Below are positions 13,321-24,560 of a stretch of 64,000 nt of DNA, in pieces (positions within the stretch are counted from its first letter, which is position 1; each line of letters begins with the position of its first letter). The stretch is from contig NC_080422.1 in the NCBI RefSeq assembly GCF_029873635.1, forward strand, positions 10,881,764-10,945,763, written 5' to 3'. Under the pieces are notes generated by a model. It ran no database searches. It saw only the letters and a list, made by a program, of their open reading frames with translations, and was not told the origin of the DNA. The position numbers and the translations under genes were made by a program. Source of the DNA: Malania oleifera (lineage: Eukaryota; Streptophyta; Magnoliopsida; Santalales; Ximeniaceae).

Positions 13321-14514
13321 TCACAGAATTGGGGCCGCCGATACTTTACCGGACTGATCCAATACATCGAGGACCACCGTCCTACTCCTCACGATCCTAT
13401 GGAAGACCTCTCTGATTTGTTGCTGCAGTGGGACCAGCCCTTCCTCCATTTTCCGGCAACTCTCAGCCAGATCGCCCACCTGGGCTGCGATCTCCTGCGC
13501 CCGCTCCTCCTCCACCGGAAACTGGCACGCATCAGAGGCCTCCACCAACGACTGGCTTATCTTCTCCATCCGCTGCATCTCGTCCATCAACCCAGCACAC
13601 GCCTTCTTCTCCTTCTTCTTCCACTCCTCCGATATCCGTTCCTGAAGCCCAATCATCGACTGGGCCCAGCCCAAGTTTCTCGGCACCGGAATGTGGGCCG
13701 CCAGCCCAGTCCTCTCCTGACACGGTATTGCCGCTACCAGGGCCCACATTACGAACACCATCACCGTGCTAAGAATGTAAACGGGCTGGGCCATCCCCGA
13801 CGGCTCGACGCCGCGTGGCGCCACTAGATTCGTCGACATCGCCTGAATCTGCTTCGCCGCCGACCAGGACTTCGACACGCTCCAGGACAGGGATCTCAGG
13901 GTGCCGGCACTCCGGTCCTTGGCGCCTGACGGGCCGGAGCGCCGCCCGAGGGACCACGACCGCTCGGTGGATTTTCCGGAGTTGCTCTCCTTGTCGTCGA
14001 GGGTGACGCAGGCGAGGAGGGAGAGGAGGGCACGGCGAGCACGGCGGAGCTGGGCCTCGCCGATCGGGCGGCTCTCGAGGGCGGAGACGGCGATCTCGGC
14101 GAACTTCTGACAGTGACGGACGGAGTCGATGCCGTGGGAGATGGCATTGCAGACGTCGAGGGCTTTGACGGACCGGTCGAGGAGGTCCGGAATGAGGCGG
14201 TCGAGGGGCGGCTTGAGCATGTGGGAGGGGTCGCGGACCATGACGAGGACGGCCTTGAACTCGGCTTCGCAGCAGAGGAAGACGTCGAGGAGGTTGCGGA
14301 GCCAGGCGATGGAGAGGAGGGGGTCGGGGGGGTGGTCGGAGGAGGGGGCGTCGGAGGAAGGGGGCAGGAGTTCGGCGAAGCGGTCGGCGACGTTTTTCTG
14401 AAAGAGCTCGAGGTCTTCCAGCTCTTGCTCGTGGTTGCCGTCCATGGAGGCGATCTGGTTGCGCCGGATGCTGATGCGGCCGAGGAAGGAACCCTGATAC
14501 TCTGTTGCAGGCAT
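13321..14514 (-). CDS. ROH1: ROH1-family protein (DUF793), exocyst interactor
   Basis: 397-residue intronless gene. The N-terminus MPATEYQGSFLGRISIRRNQ is the signature start of ROH1 proteins, so this ATG is chosen. Arabidopsis ROH1 binds exocyst subunit EXO70A1 and affects polarised secretion, notably seed-coat pectin. Residues ~30-170 form a helical domain with a buried stretch (LLSIAWLRNLLDVFLCC). Residues 175-225 are a basic, Ser/Trp-rich linker (RSLSWSVSKSWSAAK). Residues ~244-263 are hydrophobic (VYILSTVMVFVMWALVAAIP), a possible membrane segment. The C-terminal third is charged and coiled-coil-like, ending in the conserved REVFHRIVRSRTVVLDVL. Length fits the family (about 400). The coding region is strikingly GC-rich against AT-rich surroundings, which also creates long antisense frames that are not genes. 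Confidence 0.93.
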   Translation of the reverse strand: MPATEYQGSFLGRISIRRNQIASMDGNHEQELEDLELFQKNVADRFAELLPPSSDAPSSDHPPDPLLSIAWLRNLLDVFLCCEAEFKAVLVMVRDPSHMLKPPLDRLIPDLLDRSVKALDVCNAISHGIDSVRHCQKFAEIAVSALESRPIGEAQLRRARRALLSLLACVTLDDKESNSGKSTERSWSLGRRSGPSGAKDRSAGTLRSLSWSVSKSWSAAKQIQAMSTNLVAPRGVEPSGMAQPVYILSTVMVFVMWALVAAIPCQERTGLAAHIPVPRNLGWAQSMIGLQERISEEWKKKEKKACAGLMDEMQRMEKISQSLVEASDACQFPVEEERAQEIAAQVGDLAESCRKMEEGLVPLQQQIREVFHRIVRSRTVVLDVLDQSGKVSAAPIL

Positions 14515-14627
14515 GATTGATTTTTAGTATTATTGAGAAATTGAGAATTATTGAAGAATAATGGAAGCAGAAGAAGGGGCGGTACAGAAAGAGAGAGGCA
14601 GTCTAAAGAGGAGAATGAGAATGGCAG

Positions 14628-14634
14628 TTATATA
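14628..14634 (-). promoter_or_regulatory. Possible TATA box of ROH1
   Basis: TATATAA on the minus strand, 114 bp upstream of the ATG, consistent with a leader of about 80 nt. Confidence 0.45.
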
Positions 14635-14789
14635 TGGTCTAATTAAAGATAGGGTCAATTGGGGCCTTTCACTTGTCAGGGACGAGACCGTTTCTTCTAC
14701 CTTCTCCAGAACGCTGAGTGGCCAACTAGTGGCAATCCCTTCCCTTTTTTTTATTCCCATTCTACCCTCCCCATAATTACCAATATAAA

Positions 14790-17020
14790 TAATTTGATTA
14801 ATTAATTAACTAAAATAAAGCACTATAAATTTTAAGGAATTCTATGTAATTATTTTAATTTACTAATTTTAACTTATTAAGTATAAAAATTAAATTGAGC
14901 TTGAACTCATCATATTCGGTTTAATTTGATTGATTTAGATAATTAAGAATATTAAACTTATTTAATAGTCAAATTGTGTATAATCATATATTTAATATGC
15001 ATATTTAATATACATAACACTTGGAGGATAAGGAGCGAATTTTATATTTCAATCTAAAGAAGGCACACTTAATTTGATCAATTTTCAAGTTTTAAAATAA
15101 AAAAAATTAATTTCTTAGGAAATTCAAATCAAATCAAACTAAAATGTTAATATTTAAAAAAAAATTGTCACAGTTGAGCATGTTTAATCCAGACTAATTA
15201 ACTTAAATTTTTAACATTTTTTTTAATTGTATTAAAATAATTGATTTATAAAAATAAAATTTTATTCATAAGGCATAATTGTGGAATGGCAATTACGTGA
15301 TTTAGGGGAAAAGCGGGGCGGGAAGTGGAGCAGGGGTTGCTGAGTCATCAAAGCAAAGGCATGGTGCCGAGGGACGCGTAGGTGTGGCCCCAACAAGGCG
15401 GAGTCTGCGCCAATGAGGAGGTGGAGAGCTAAAAGGCGAGGGGTCCTAAAGCGGGAAGGCAGCGTTTTGACCGAGTAGCATCCGTGTGATTCCATACGAC
15501 GCTTGTGCATGATCCTTGCTGCTTACTCACCTTCCGCTCGTACAATGGAGACCACTCGTACTCTCTCGACGAATGCTGGTCGTCCACGTCACCTCTTGCT
15601 GATGTCTTATAACCCGCTGATGAACTTTGGTTGGCTGCTGAGCGGCGCGTGGACTGGAAACCGTCGATTTGGCCTCTGATTAGGAAATACAATTAAGTTT
15701 TTTGGGCTGGAGGGGAGCAAGAATATTGGGCCTAACGGCTAATGGGCCGCTAGGCCCGCTACTTAGCTGATTTTTTTTTGTCCTTAATTATATACTACCA
15801 GCATTTTATAATTTTCCCTTAAAAATATTTTTTTTCTCTGTCCTTAATTACATATCATTCATTTGTCTTTGAAAATTTTTTCCTCTTTACATTTATTAAG
15901 TTAAAAAAAAAAACTAACTTGTAAGAAGCAAGCGGCTCTTGAGGATTGACGGCATAATTAAAAAATATATATTTTTAAAATTTTAAATATTAATAGAAAG
16001 TTGATATGAGGGGGTATGACTGTCTATAGATTCAAATTTGAGAGGAGGTTTGTGAGATTTTAAAAACTTTAGGGGAGCACCTTATCTTTTTGACAAATTT
16101 TAGTCTTTTATCCTAAAATTTTTTTTCAAGAAAGAAAAAAATTTATATTTAAAATAAAAATTACATAATATAATTAAAAAATTAAAAATTAATTATGTGT
16201 AAAAATAAAATTTTATTTTTTATTTATTATATAATTTATTTTATTTTTTACTTTCTTTGATAACTAAATATTAAAAATAGATTTGTTTATATTTTCTTTT
16301 TCTTCACTATACATTTTTTCAAGAAAAAAATATACGTATAAAAGGATTTTTTTATAATTAGATATTGAAAAAATATAAGAGAGAGAGTAAATTAATAAAC
16401 AAGATTTTAATATTGAGCATTATTGACGCTTTTTAAAAATGTTTATTTATATTATAATATATGTTTATTTTTAATCATGATATAGAAAGAAAGTATAATA
16501 AAACATATTTTTCTCTCATTTCCTCAAAAGAATAGCCAAATTCTTAGGGTGATTTCGTAATACTTTTTTTTATGAGTTTTTATTTTTTAAAAATAATAAG
16601 CTTGGTATAATATGTCTGATAAATAGTTTTTCCAATTTAAAAAAATTCAATATTTAACTTTTTTTAGGAAACATTTTAAAACTTTTTCAAAGTCGGAATT
16701 TTAAAAGCTAAAAACTTAACATTTTCCAAACACAAAACTGTTTTATTTCCAAGGTATCATCAATTTTTAACAAATATTTTTTTTAAAAAAAGTCTTCTCC
16801 ATATGCGTAATTAGGCTTCCTTATTAGGTATTTAACAATGAGAAAAACAGATAAACGAGAATCTTAAAAACATGTTTTTTTAACATAAATTTGACTAGTG
16901 AAAATCGCAAAATATTGCTAAGACATGTGCTATAAATTTAGAGGTCAAAGTGAATATTTTTTTTAATAAAGAAAATCTCATGTAGAAAAGAGATTCAAAC
17001 CTTTCGTTGTTTTATAATCA
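14790..17020. other. Intergenic DNA upstream of ROH1
   Basis: Mostly AT-rich with poly-A/T runs. A GC-richer block at about 15290-15760 contains ACGT-type motifs (TGAGTCAT at ~15340, CCACGTCA at ~15583) and short minus-strand frames with no recognisable family. It may be an old element or a distal regulatory region; this was not resolved. Confidence 0.5.
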
Positions 17021-17024
17021 ATAC

Positions 17025-17193
17025 TCTCTAATGCACTTTTTTTTTTAATTATTTTTAAAAGCTAGGGGTGCAATACGAAGACTTCCCAGGAGGTCACCTA
17101 TCCTAATACTACTCTCTCCCAAGCACACTTAAAGAAATTCTGATGGGATTTTATACATTAGTGCTAGTATGATCACACCATCTTTAATGCACT
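17025..17193 (-). pseudogene. Retroposed 5S rRNA copy with poly(A) tail and target duplications
   Basis: Reading the minus strand from 17180, the sequence follows plant 5S rRNA along its whole length: GTGATCATAC.AGCACTAATG, CCCATCAGAA, TGTGCTTGGG.GAGAGTAGTA, GGTGACCTCCTGGGAAGT, TTGCACCCC. It carries scattered changes and a damaged stretch where the internal promoter begins. The 3' end continues TAGCTTTT into an A-rich tail (17038-17060). Flanks are 13-bp direct repeats (17025-17037 and 17181-17193, one mismatch). The tail plus duplications point to LINE-mediated retroposition rather than a tandem-array gene. The alternative, a 5S-bearing Cassandra TRIM LTR, is less likely because no LTR ends or PBS were seen around it. 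Confidence 0.8.
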
Positions 17194-17304
17194 CATCAAA
17201 ATCATTCAAATGACAATCTAATTCAAGAATTATAATCTCTACAATTTGTAATGACGGTGAAAGATAGATTTAAAATAATTAATAAAAAAGATAGATGAGA
17301 GAGT

Positions 17305-17531
17305 TGTATGTCCCATATTGGTGTTGAAAATATTTCCAATGAATAAATTATTAATAGTGAAATGATATTGATGAATTGTTATCATTATATATTATTAGAG
17401 AAATCTACCCTTTCCATATAGAAAAATATACAGTTTCCTTTTTTCAATTATCTCATGTATATATATACCCTTGTATCCCTTGTAATATGTGTGCATCAAT
17501 AAAAATTTTATTTTCTCCTCCAAATTTAACA
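17305..17531 (+). repeat. 5' LTR of the copia element
   Basis: Begins TGTATGTCCCATATTGG, a common copia LTR start, and ends in ...TTTAACA directly before the PBS. Carries a plausible promoter and poly(A) region (atatatatatacccttg, caataaaaatt). There is no second copy, so the left border is approximate. Confidence 0.7.
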
Positions 17532-17544
17532 TGGTATCGGAGCT
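17532..17544 (+). other. Primer-binding site, initiator tRNA-Met
   Basis: TGGTATCGGAGCT, one mismatch to the usual plant TGGTATCAGAGC, directly after the LTR. Confidence 0.85.
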
Positions 17545-17559
17545 AACCTAATTTATTTT

Positions 17560-18600
17560 TTCTTCTTTCTTGCCGCGCCGCCCCACTGTTGTGGGTCTCT
17601 CTTGCCGTCACCCTCTCCGGCCTCCTCTCCTCGCTCGTCTGTCTTCTGCAGCAATTTTGGCGTCTCTCTGCTACAACTCACGACACCCTCTCGTCTCACT
17701 CTGTCTCGGCTCTCTCCCACTCGGCCTTTCTCCAGCGTAGCTCAGTTCCTCCTCTCCGGCATTAGTTGTCTTTGGCTGTCTAGTTTTTTGGCATCAACAA
17801 CGTTTGTCTTCTCCGGCTTGTTCTCGTTGCACCTCTCGCTTGTTCACCTTTTTGGAGGGTTACCTCCGATTCACGAAACCAAAGACGCACAACCTCGTGG
17901 TTGTCGTTGCCCTCCTTCACGGGTTCGCCACTGCACTCTTTGTAACACCGGCATCGTTCCTTCTCTGTACTTAAGAGTTCGCTGCTACATCTCTGTGTTC
18001 CGGCGTTGCTCTCTGCTCTCTATCATGCTCATGAGTCTCTGTTTTGGCCAGTGCATCTCTAGTTGATCCTCATCTCTTCCCTACAAGAACCTCCTCATCC
18101 AAGGCTATCTTCCTAAGCCTGTCACTCGCGGCCAGACACTGCTGCATTCGCCATCACTCTTCGTTATCTCAAGTGGCCTTCCAGTGGAGCTTTGGTGATT
18201 TCCAGCAGCTCAGGTGTTCATTGGTCATCATCTCTCAGTTCTTTCGGCTGTTCTCAGTTCCCTCTACAACCCGCTACTCCGGCTGTCTTCTTCGACGATC
18301 TCGTATCAGTTCAATAATCCGACGTCATCATATCCGGCATTATCTCAGTCAGGCGAAGTCTCATCTCCATTATTCCTCAGTTATACGGCGGTTTTTTCCC
18401 ATCTCCGGCATCATCCTTCTTAGTTCTAGTTCGTCGTCTCAGCTAGTTTCTTTCCGGCAATCCATCTCAATCGTGTTTTCTCTTTCGGCACCCATCTTCT
18501 TCGACATTTTTTCAATTGATCATTTTCGGCTCCAACTCACCTTAGTGGCCTCAACACTTCGACGACATCTTCAGCTTCTCTGATTAAACTCGAATATTAT
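17560..18600 (+). other. C/T-rich leader where gag is expected
   Basis: About 1 kb rich in C, T and CGGC motifs. Open frames exist (17602-18066, 18044-18583) but their low-complexity Ser/Leu/Arg composition shows no gag domain or zinc knuckle. It may be a long untranslated leader or gag replaced by foreign sequence. Confidence 0.55.
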
Positions 18601-18624
18601 CAAATCGAAGGTTTATATTTTTGC

Positions 18625-21331
18625 TTGTTGCAAAGATCGGATTTGACCAAATTCAGCAGTTTGATTCCTATGAACTCATCTGACGTTATGGAAGCATTTA
18701 GTTTTTCAATGGCGGAAAAAATGGTCATAGGTTCTTCAACCTCTTTTGAGATTGTTATCCCTTGTCTCACCAGCGAACAATACCGTCAACTCTTGGATCT
18801 TTTATCACCCTTGAATATCAACTCTACTAATTTTTCCGGTAACCTTGCCTCTTGCCATTCTACTTCTCTTTCTAATACTGAATGGATTGTTGATTCAGGT
18901 GCCTCCGATCATATGACTTCCAATTTGTCTTCTCTTGATAATATTCAACTCCTCAATCTGCATTGCCCCATTAAACTTCCCAATGGTGACATTGTTCCTG
19001 TAACTCATATTGGCACTATGCAGTTTTCTTCTAATTTCTCTCTTTCTAATGTTTTTTATGTGCCTTCATTTGAATTTAATTTATTATCCATTAGCAAACT
19101 TACTACTTATCTCAATTGTGTTGCTATATTTTTTTTCTACCTTTTGTGTCATTCAGGACCTATCAACGAGGAAGTTGATTGAAACATGTGAAGTACAGGA
19201 TGGACTTTACCATTTTAAATCTCCCCCCGCCTCAGTTTTCCACTCTCAATGTGTTTCTAACACTACTCGTTGACATCAACATCTTGGTCACCTTTCCATT
19301 TCATGTATTCCAAAAACCTTAAATATTTCTTCTTCTCATTTGCCTTGTGATGTTTGTGCTAGAGTAAAATACACTCATTTACCTTTTTCCTTGAATACAC
19401 ATAAGAGCACATTTTGTTTTAATCGGATTTATTGTGATATATGGGGTGGTTATCCTATAACTTCACTCTCTGGTGCACATTATTTTTTAACAATCGTGGA
19501 TGACTACTCATGTGCTACATGGGTCTATCTTATCCGCCTGATCTGATGCTTTCACTTGCCTTAAAAATTTTTGCGCCGTGGTCAAAAATCATTTCAATTG
19601 CACTGTTAAGTATGTACGCATTAATAATGATCGATAATTTCTATACACCCCGCTTCAAACTTTTTTCCATGATCAAGACATTTTTCACGAACGCACATGT
19701 GTGGATACACCTTAGCAAAATGGTGTTGCCGAGCATAAACATCACCATCTTCTTAATGTGGCTTGGTGTTTATGTTTTCAAGCCAATCTTCTCATCTCTT
19801 TTTGGGGCGAATGCATTCTAACAGCCACCTATTTAATTAATCACACTCCTTCATCCAGCCTCAATCATAAGTCCCCTTATGAACTTCTTTTTCAAAAACC
19901 ACCCTTGTATACACACTTGTGAGTGTTTGGGTGCTTGTGCTATGCCCAAACCACTCGCCAACATCGCAATAAATTCTCTTCTCGTGCTATTCGATGTGTT
20001 TTCTTGGGTTATCTCGCTCATCATAAGGCTAATCGTGTATACGATCTTGAAAACAAAAAAAATTTCATCTCTCGTGATATCACTTTTAAAGAACATATTT
20101 TTCCCTATCATCTCATACCTCCATCTCCTACATCTTCTCCCGTCCTTCCCCTTCTTATTCTTAATATACACCCTTCCTACACACCTACCCCTAGCCCCCT
20201 ACCTCCCTCTCCTTCTCCCTTGGTATCTTCCCCGACACCCTTAGCCTCAGCCTCACCCTCTCCACCACCCTCTCCACCGCCCCCTCCACCCACCTCTGCA
20301 CTGTCCAAACGAGCTGTCACACATCCCTCTTACTTGGCTGATTATATCTACCCTACTTTACCAAAGTCCTCAACGGCTTCACAAGTTTCAAGATGTTCCT
20401 CAATACTGTTCATTGTCTTTGCTCCTTTTTATCTTATCATCGTTTCTCTAATCAACATTTGGTTTTTCTTTCTGTTATATCCTAACATCCCGAACCCACC
20501 TCATATTCTTAGGCTGTGCTGCATCCACATTGGCGTGATGCCATAACTTCTGAAATCCAAGCCTTAGAAACCAATAATACATGGGTTATTCAACACCTTC
20601 CACATGGCAAAAAACCAATTAGCTGTAAATGGGTGTTCAAAACAAAACTTCGGGCCGATGGATCCACAAAACGACACAAAGCTTGCTTGGTGGCCAAGGG
20701 CTACACTCAGGTAGAAGGTTTGGATTATCATGACACTTTTTCTCCTATTGCTAAACTTGTTATTGTTAGGTGTGTTTTTGTAGTGGCTGCAACTCGGAAT
20801 TGGCATCTACTTCAATTGGACGTCAACAATGCTTTTCTCCATGATGACCTTGATGAGGAGGTCTATATGCTCCCTCCATCGGGTTATTGCAAATAGGGGG
20901 AGACTCGTGTTTTTCATCTTCAGAAATCCCTTTATGGTCTTAAGCAAGCCTCACGCAATTGGCTATCTAAATTATCTTCTATTTTACTTGTTGCAGGTTT
21001 CACCCCATCTTAGGCCGACCATTCTCTTTTCACCCGCTTTCGGGGTCAGTCTTTTACTCTCATTCTTGTTTATGTTGATGACATTCTCATGGCAGGTAAT
21101 GATCTCTCCGATATTAGCACTTTCAAAGTCATGCTTGCTCAGAAATTCAAACTAAAGGATCTTGGAAAATTAAAATATTTCCTTGGCCTCGAAGTTGCTC
21201 GCTCTCCCACTAGCATATTTCTTAATCAATGCAAATATGCTCTTGACATCCTCACTGATAGCGGTCATCTCAGTGCTTGTCCTGCCCACTTTTCCATGGA
21301 ACAAAATCTCAAGCTCAATAAAAAAATATCA
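18625..21331 (+). pseudogene. Copia pol: protease, integrase, reverse transcriptase remnants
   Basis: Protease: WIVDSGASDHMTS (~18880-18925), preceded by a gag-tail-like stretch (LTSEQYRQLLDLL). The pre-integrase region and zinc finger are around 19270-19360 (CDVCARVKYTHLPF). The integrase core (IYCDIWGGYPITSLSGAHYF) continues through frameshifts to FGCLCYAQ...[17 protein letters not shown] (~19925-20060). A Pro/Ser-rich linker precedes RT at ~20520 ([30 protein letters not shown]-like box, [18 protein letters not shown]). The catalytic box YVDDILMAGN is at ~21072. In-frame stops and at least four frameshifts show it is dead. Sequence similarity ends at ~21320. Confidence 0.88.
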
Positions 21332-21530
21332 TTTTATATGAAATGTTTAAAATAATAAATTATATTTTTAAAATGGGTAACCCATTTATGAAATAGATGG
21401 GTTTAGGTTTATATAATAGTCACGCATAAACAGGTCAAACCAAACCTGAACTTGTTTAACCTCGACCCATTTATGATCCGTCCGAACTCTGATCCATTAA
21501 CCTATTTTTTCACCTTTAGTTTGTATAAAT
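21332..21530. other. AT-rich DNA between copia end and SINE
   Basis: Contains repeated GGGT-AACCCATTTATG-type words facing each other (21373-21405, 21465-21500), possibly part of an older element; unassigned. Confidence 0.4.
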
Positions 21531-21930
21531 ACTTGCCCTTTGAAGCCCCCACGTACATGGCGCGGTGAAAAGGCATCAGCACGTAAGAAGGAGCATCGAG
21601 GGTTCAATTTCAGGTAGATATCAAGGAGCCAGCGGTACATGTGGATAGTGAGAATTTACTCTGTGAACCAGCGGGGACTATGGATGGTGAGAGTTCGTTC
21701 TGTGAGCTAGCGAGGATCGTGAGTGGTAATGAAGATGTGTCCCGAGAGTCGAGTTGATCGAACATCCAACTAATGTACGGAAGTCGTGTTCGTATTCCGA
21801 ACCTTACCTAATCAGTGAGACCTATGGGGAGGACGTTGATCCGTAAGTTTGGTACCGCACGAGGGGGTTCAAAGGACTTATTAGTGGGTGGAGTTCCTAT
21901 GTAATAAAAAAAAAAAACTTGCCCTTTGAA
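21531..21930 (+). mobile_element. tRNA-derived SINE with perfect 14-bp target duplications
   Basis: The 14-bp sequence ACTTGCCCTTTGAA occurs at 21531-21544 and 21917-21930 and brackets a ~372-bp body ending in an A tail (21906-21916). The body starts with RNA polymerase III promoter-like boxes: box A TGGCGCGGTG (~21558) and box B GGGTTCAATTTC (~21600), spaced as in a tRNA. The rest is a tRNA-unrelated body without coding potential. A perfect duplication implies recent insertion. Confidence 0.9.
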
Positions 21931-23100
21931 TTTGTCATGTTCACAAATCTATATTAAATAGTTTCATGTCGTTTTTTTTTTTAAAGAAAATCCCTACTGC
22001 ATTGACAGAGTAGTACTTCATGAATACAACCCCAAATTTGGCCCCCATTTTTTGGATTAAAAAAAAGTACAATCAACAATAATATATATGGTAAGAGGAA
22101 AGATTTATTAACACTAGGCAATAAAAATAGGTATAATTTATTCGGCTAGAAACTGAGGTCAAAGTCAAAATGCACCTGACAGGACAAACCCTCCATCTCT
22201 TAGGGATCTTCCAACCAGCCGGCAGATCTTAATTGGTCCAACCCCGAATAATGGTATAACTAAATGCACCATTCCATAACCCTAATTTCTTTTTTTTTTT
22301 TTTCGGGAAAGATGGTGCACGTTTTGTTCCCCAATTAGATGCGTCCATTTTGACCACAAAATTATAAAATAAAAAGAAAATGGAACCAATCATCCACCAA
22401 TGTTTCCAACCATTGAGTCTTATTAATATTGGAAAGGATTATTATAATTTTTTTTTTATAAATAAAAGGTTCTGTATCGAGGGCAAGAAGTTCCACATCA
22501 TACTTTTCATATTCACTGAAATCAAATATAGATATTTGATCATTTTCTAATGTTCGTATGTGATTTATTATGTATTTGTTTGACTGTCACTCTAAATTTT
22601 TAATTTAGACAAACTTAAAATAAAATAAATATTCTCAAAGTCGTAACAAATATTTTGTAAAATTTTAATTTTACTCATATTTCTATCTTACTTCTTTCTA
22701 TGAAAAATAAAATCAAATTATTAACCTGATCGAGTCAATTCAATGAGTACTGTTGATTAAATTAATCTCTACTATATCTTCAATAATCTAATTGAAAGTC
22801 AACTTTTTTATAAAATCAATCTGGATAACGAAACAATCCTAATTTTGAGAGAAAAAAATTCATTCATTCTAACAGTGGCTCTATGTTCGGGGAAGTTTTA
22901 AATTTTGATAAAATATAATATAAAATTATATCAAAATTTATCTAAATTTATTCAAATCTAAATTAAAGATTTGAAATTCATATTTCCAAATATAACGTAA
23001 TATTATTTTATTTTATTTTTGATAAAGAGAGTTAAGCAAATCATGTCTCATTTTGAATTATAAAATTTATTAGGGTAGGGTCAATGTTGACACCCATATA

Positions 23101-23101
23101 G

Positions 23102-23130
<29 letters not shown>
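23101..23130. repeat. (TA)n microsatellite
   Basis: About 28 bp of uninterrupted TA dinucleotides. Confidence 0.95.
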
Positions 23131-23132
<2 letters not shown>

Positions 23133-23325
23133 ATTATATGTATGGTTTGATTGGTTGGTAGGAAAGGAATCGGTAGGTTGGAAATAGGAATATTGTTGGC
23201 CCCTAATTAGGTCCTCTGTGAAGAAAAAATAGAAGGAAAAAGGGCCCTTCCCCTTTACCAACAAAATTATAAAGGAAAGAGGAGGGTGTCATGACACTTT
23301 TGACACGACTTCACTCCTTAACGTA

Positions 23326-23328
<3 letters not shown>

Positions 23329-23364
<36 letters not shown>
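23329..23364. repeat. (CT)n microsatellite
   Basis: About 36 bp of CT dinucleotides. Confidence 0.95.
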
Positions 23365-23369
<5 letters not shown>

Positions 23370-24361
23370 AAAAGTATCTTATAATTACACAAGGGTCAAG
23401 AGCGTGCCGGGCTTGTATCTTGCCACGTGGTTACTGTAAATGCAAATGTTTAGATTGAATAGGGCATAATTGCATACAAGTAATGAAATATAATGGAAAG
23501 TTGTATCAAGCGTCAAAATGATTAGATATGAATGGTATGGTTTTACCAAGAAAAGTTCTAAATTTGTAAAGAAAAAGTTTTACTGAGATGTCAATGATTA
23601 AATTTTTTTTCCAATGGAATAAGAATGGTTGTATTCGTAGTGATAATTAAGAATAGGGCGATTATTCAATGAGAGAGAATCATAATATCTATGACGTTTT
23701 GACCAATTAAAAAAAAAAACACTTTGGATTATATGGTGATACAATAACGTGTGACTAGAAAAAAATAAAAAGGGCAATGCTATGTTGGGGGTGAAACTTG
23801 AGCTTAATTAATGAAGTGCTAAGAAAAGTAGGTCACCCTTAATGGAGTCTGGTTCAAGCCTTGTCAAGTCAAAAATCTCTCCATAACATCTCAAGACTCT
23901 GCATTGATAACGTAGCATGCCACGTGCCTTGCGATTAATTTGATTGTTGGGTGCAATTAATGTTATATTTTATGATTAGAAGGTAGAAGGAGGTATTTAC
24001 AATTGTGATAATGGATCGTACTCTTTTTTTTAAATTAATGTTTTTTTTTTTTTAAATAAGAGCATGAATCTCGAGAAAAAAATTAGGTCTTCTGGGAGGA
24101 CAAGCATGGATGGATGGCAATGTAGAGTGGTTAGTCCATTCTAAGATTTTAGAGAAATAAAATTATTAAAAACTCACATGTCTGCATCGTTCTGAATTCT
24201 TACGAGAATTTAACTTTATAAAACAATAATATCTCACGCAAAATTACCAGATCTTAAAAAATCATTATCATACCAGATACTTTTAGGATTTATTATTATT
24301 AAAATGTACATTAAAATTATTATAATAATAATTTTTATTGTATATAGATGTTTATGCTCGT

Positions 24362-24560
24362 CACATTACAAAAAAAATGATTTTTAGTGACGAAATAATT
24401 AGTGACTGAATTAAAATTGTTACTAATAATGAGCTATTAGTGACAAAAATAAAATTTATCACTACTAATCAATGTATTTGTGACGATTTTTCAATCCGTC
24501 ACTAATAATGCATTTTTAGTGACGAAAATAAAATCGTCATTAAAAGTAGATTTCCACTAT
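24362..24560. mobile_element. CACTA-like MITE remnant
   Basis: Starts CACATTACAAAAAAAATG, close to the CACTACAAGAAAA termini of plant CACTA transposons, followed by TTTTTAGTGACGAAAT. The motif TTTTTAGTGACGAAA recurs near 24512 and in inverted form (TCGTCA, CCGTCACTAATAA) several times over 190 bp, typical of CACTA subterminal repeats. The right terminus is weak (…TTCCACTATAG), so the exact border and 3-bp duplication are unclear. Confidence 0.6.

Larger units (their letters stand above)
17305..21331 (+). mobile_element. Ty1/copia element, 3'-truncated, no recognisable gag
   Basis: 5' LTR (17305-17531), tRNA-Met PBS, a ~1-kb pyrimidine-rich leader, then protease, integrase and reverse transcriptase in copia order on the plus strand. 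The homology stops after the RT motif that follows the YVDD box; RNase H and the 3' LTR are absent. Confidence 0.88.
21931..24361. other. Intergenic AT-rich DNA
   Basis: No coding signal. Contains a (TA)n run and a long (CT)n run (listed separately) and many poly-A/T tracts. Confidence 0.6.

Noticed and set aside
13210-14520. Several long plus-strand and shifted frames over the ROH1 locus (such as 13210-13827, 14113-14520)
   Set aside because: Antisense shadows of GC-rich ROH1 coding; low-complexity translations without family features.
15262-15692. Two minus-strand frames in a GC-richer block
   Set aside because: No recognisable domain, start context or splice pattern; left as unassigned DNA.
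17065-17179. Functional 5S rRNA gene
   Set aside because: Changed in the internal promoter region, single copy, with A tail and target duplications; it is a retroposed pseudogene.
17602-18583. Two long Ser/Arg-rich frames in the copia leader
   Set aside because: C/T-rich low complexity with no gag motif; treated as leader, not protein.
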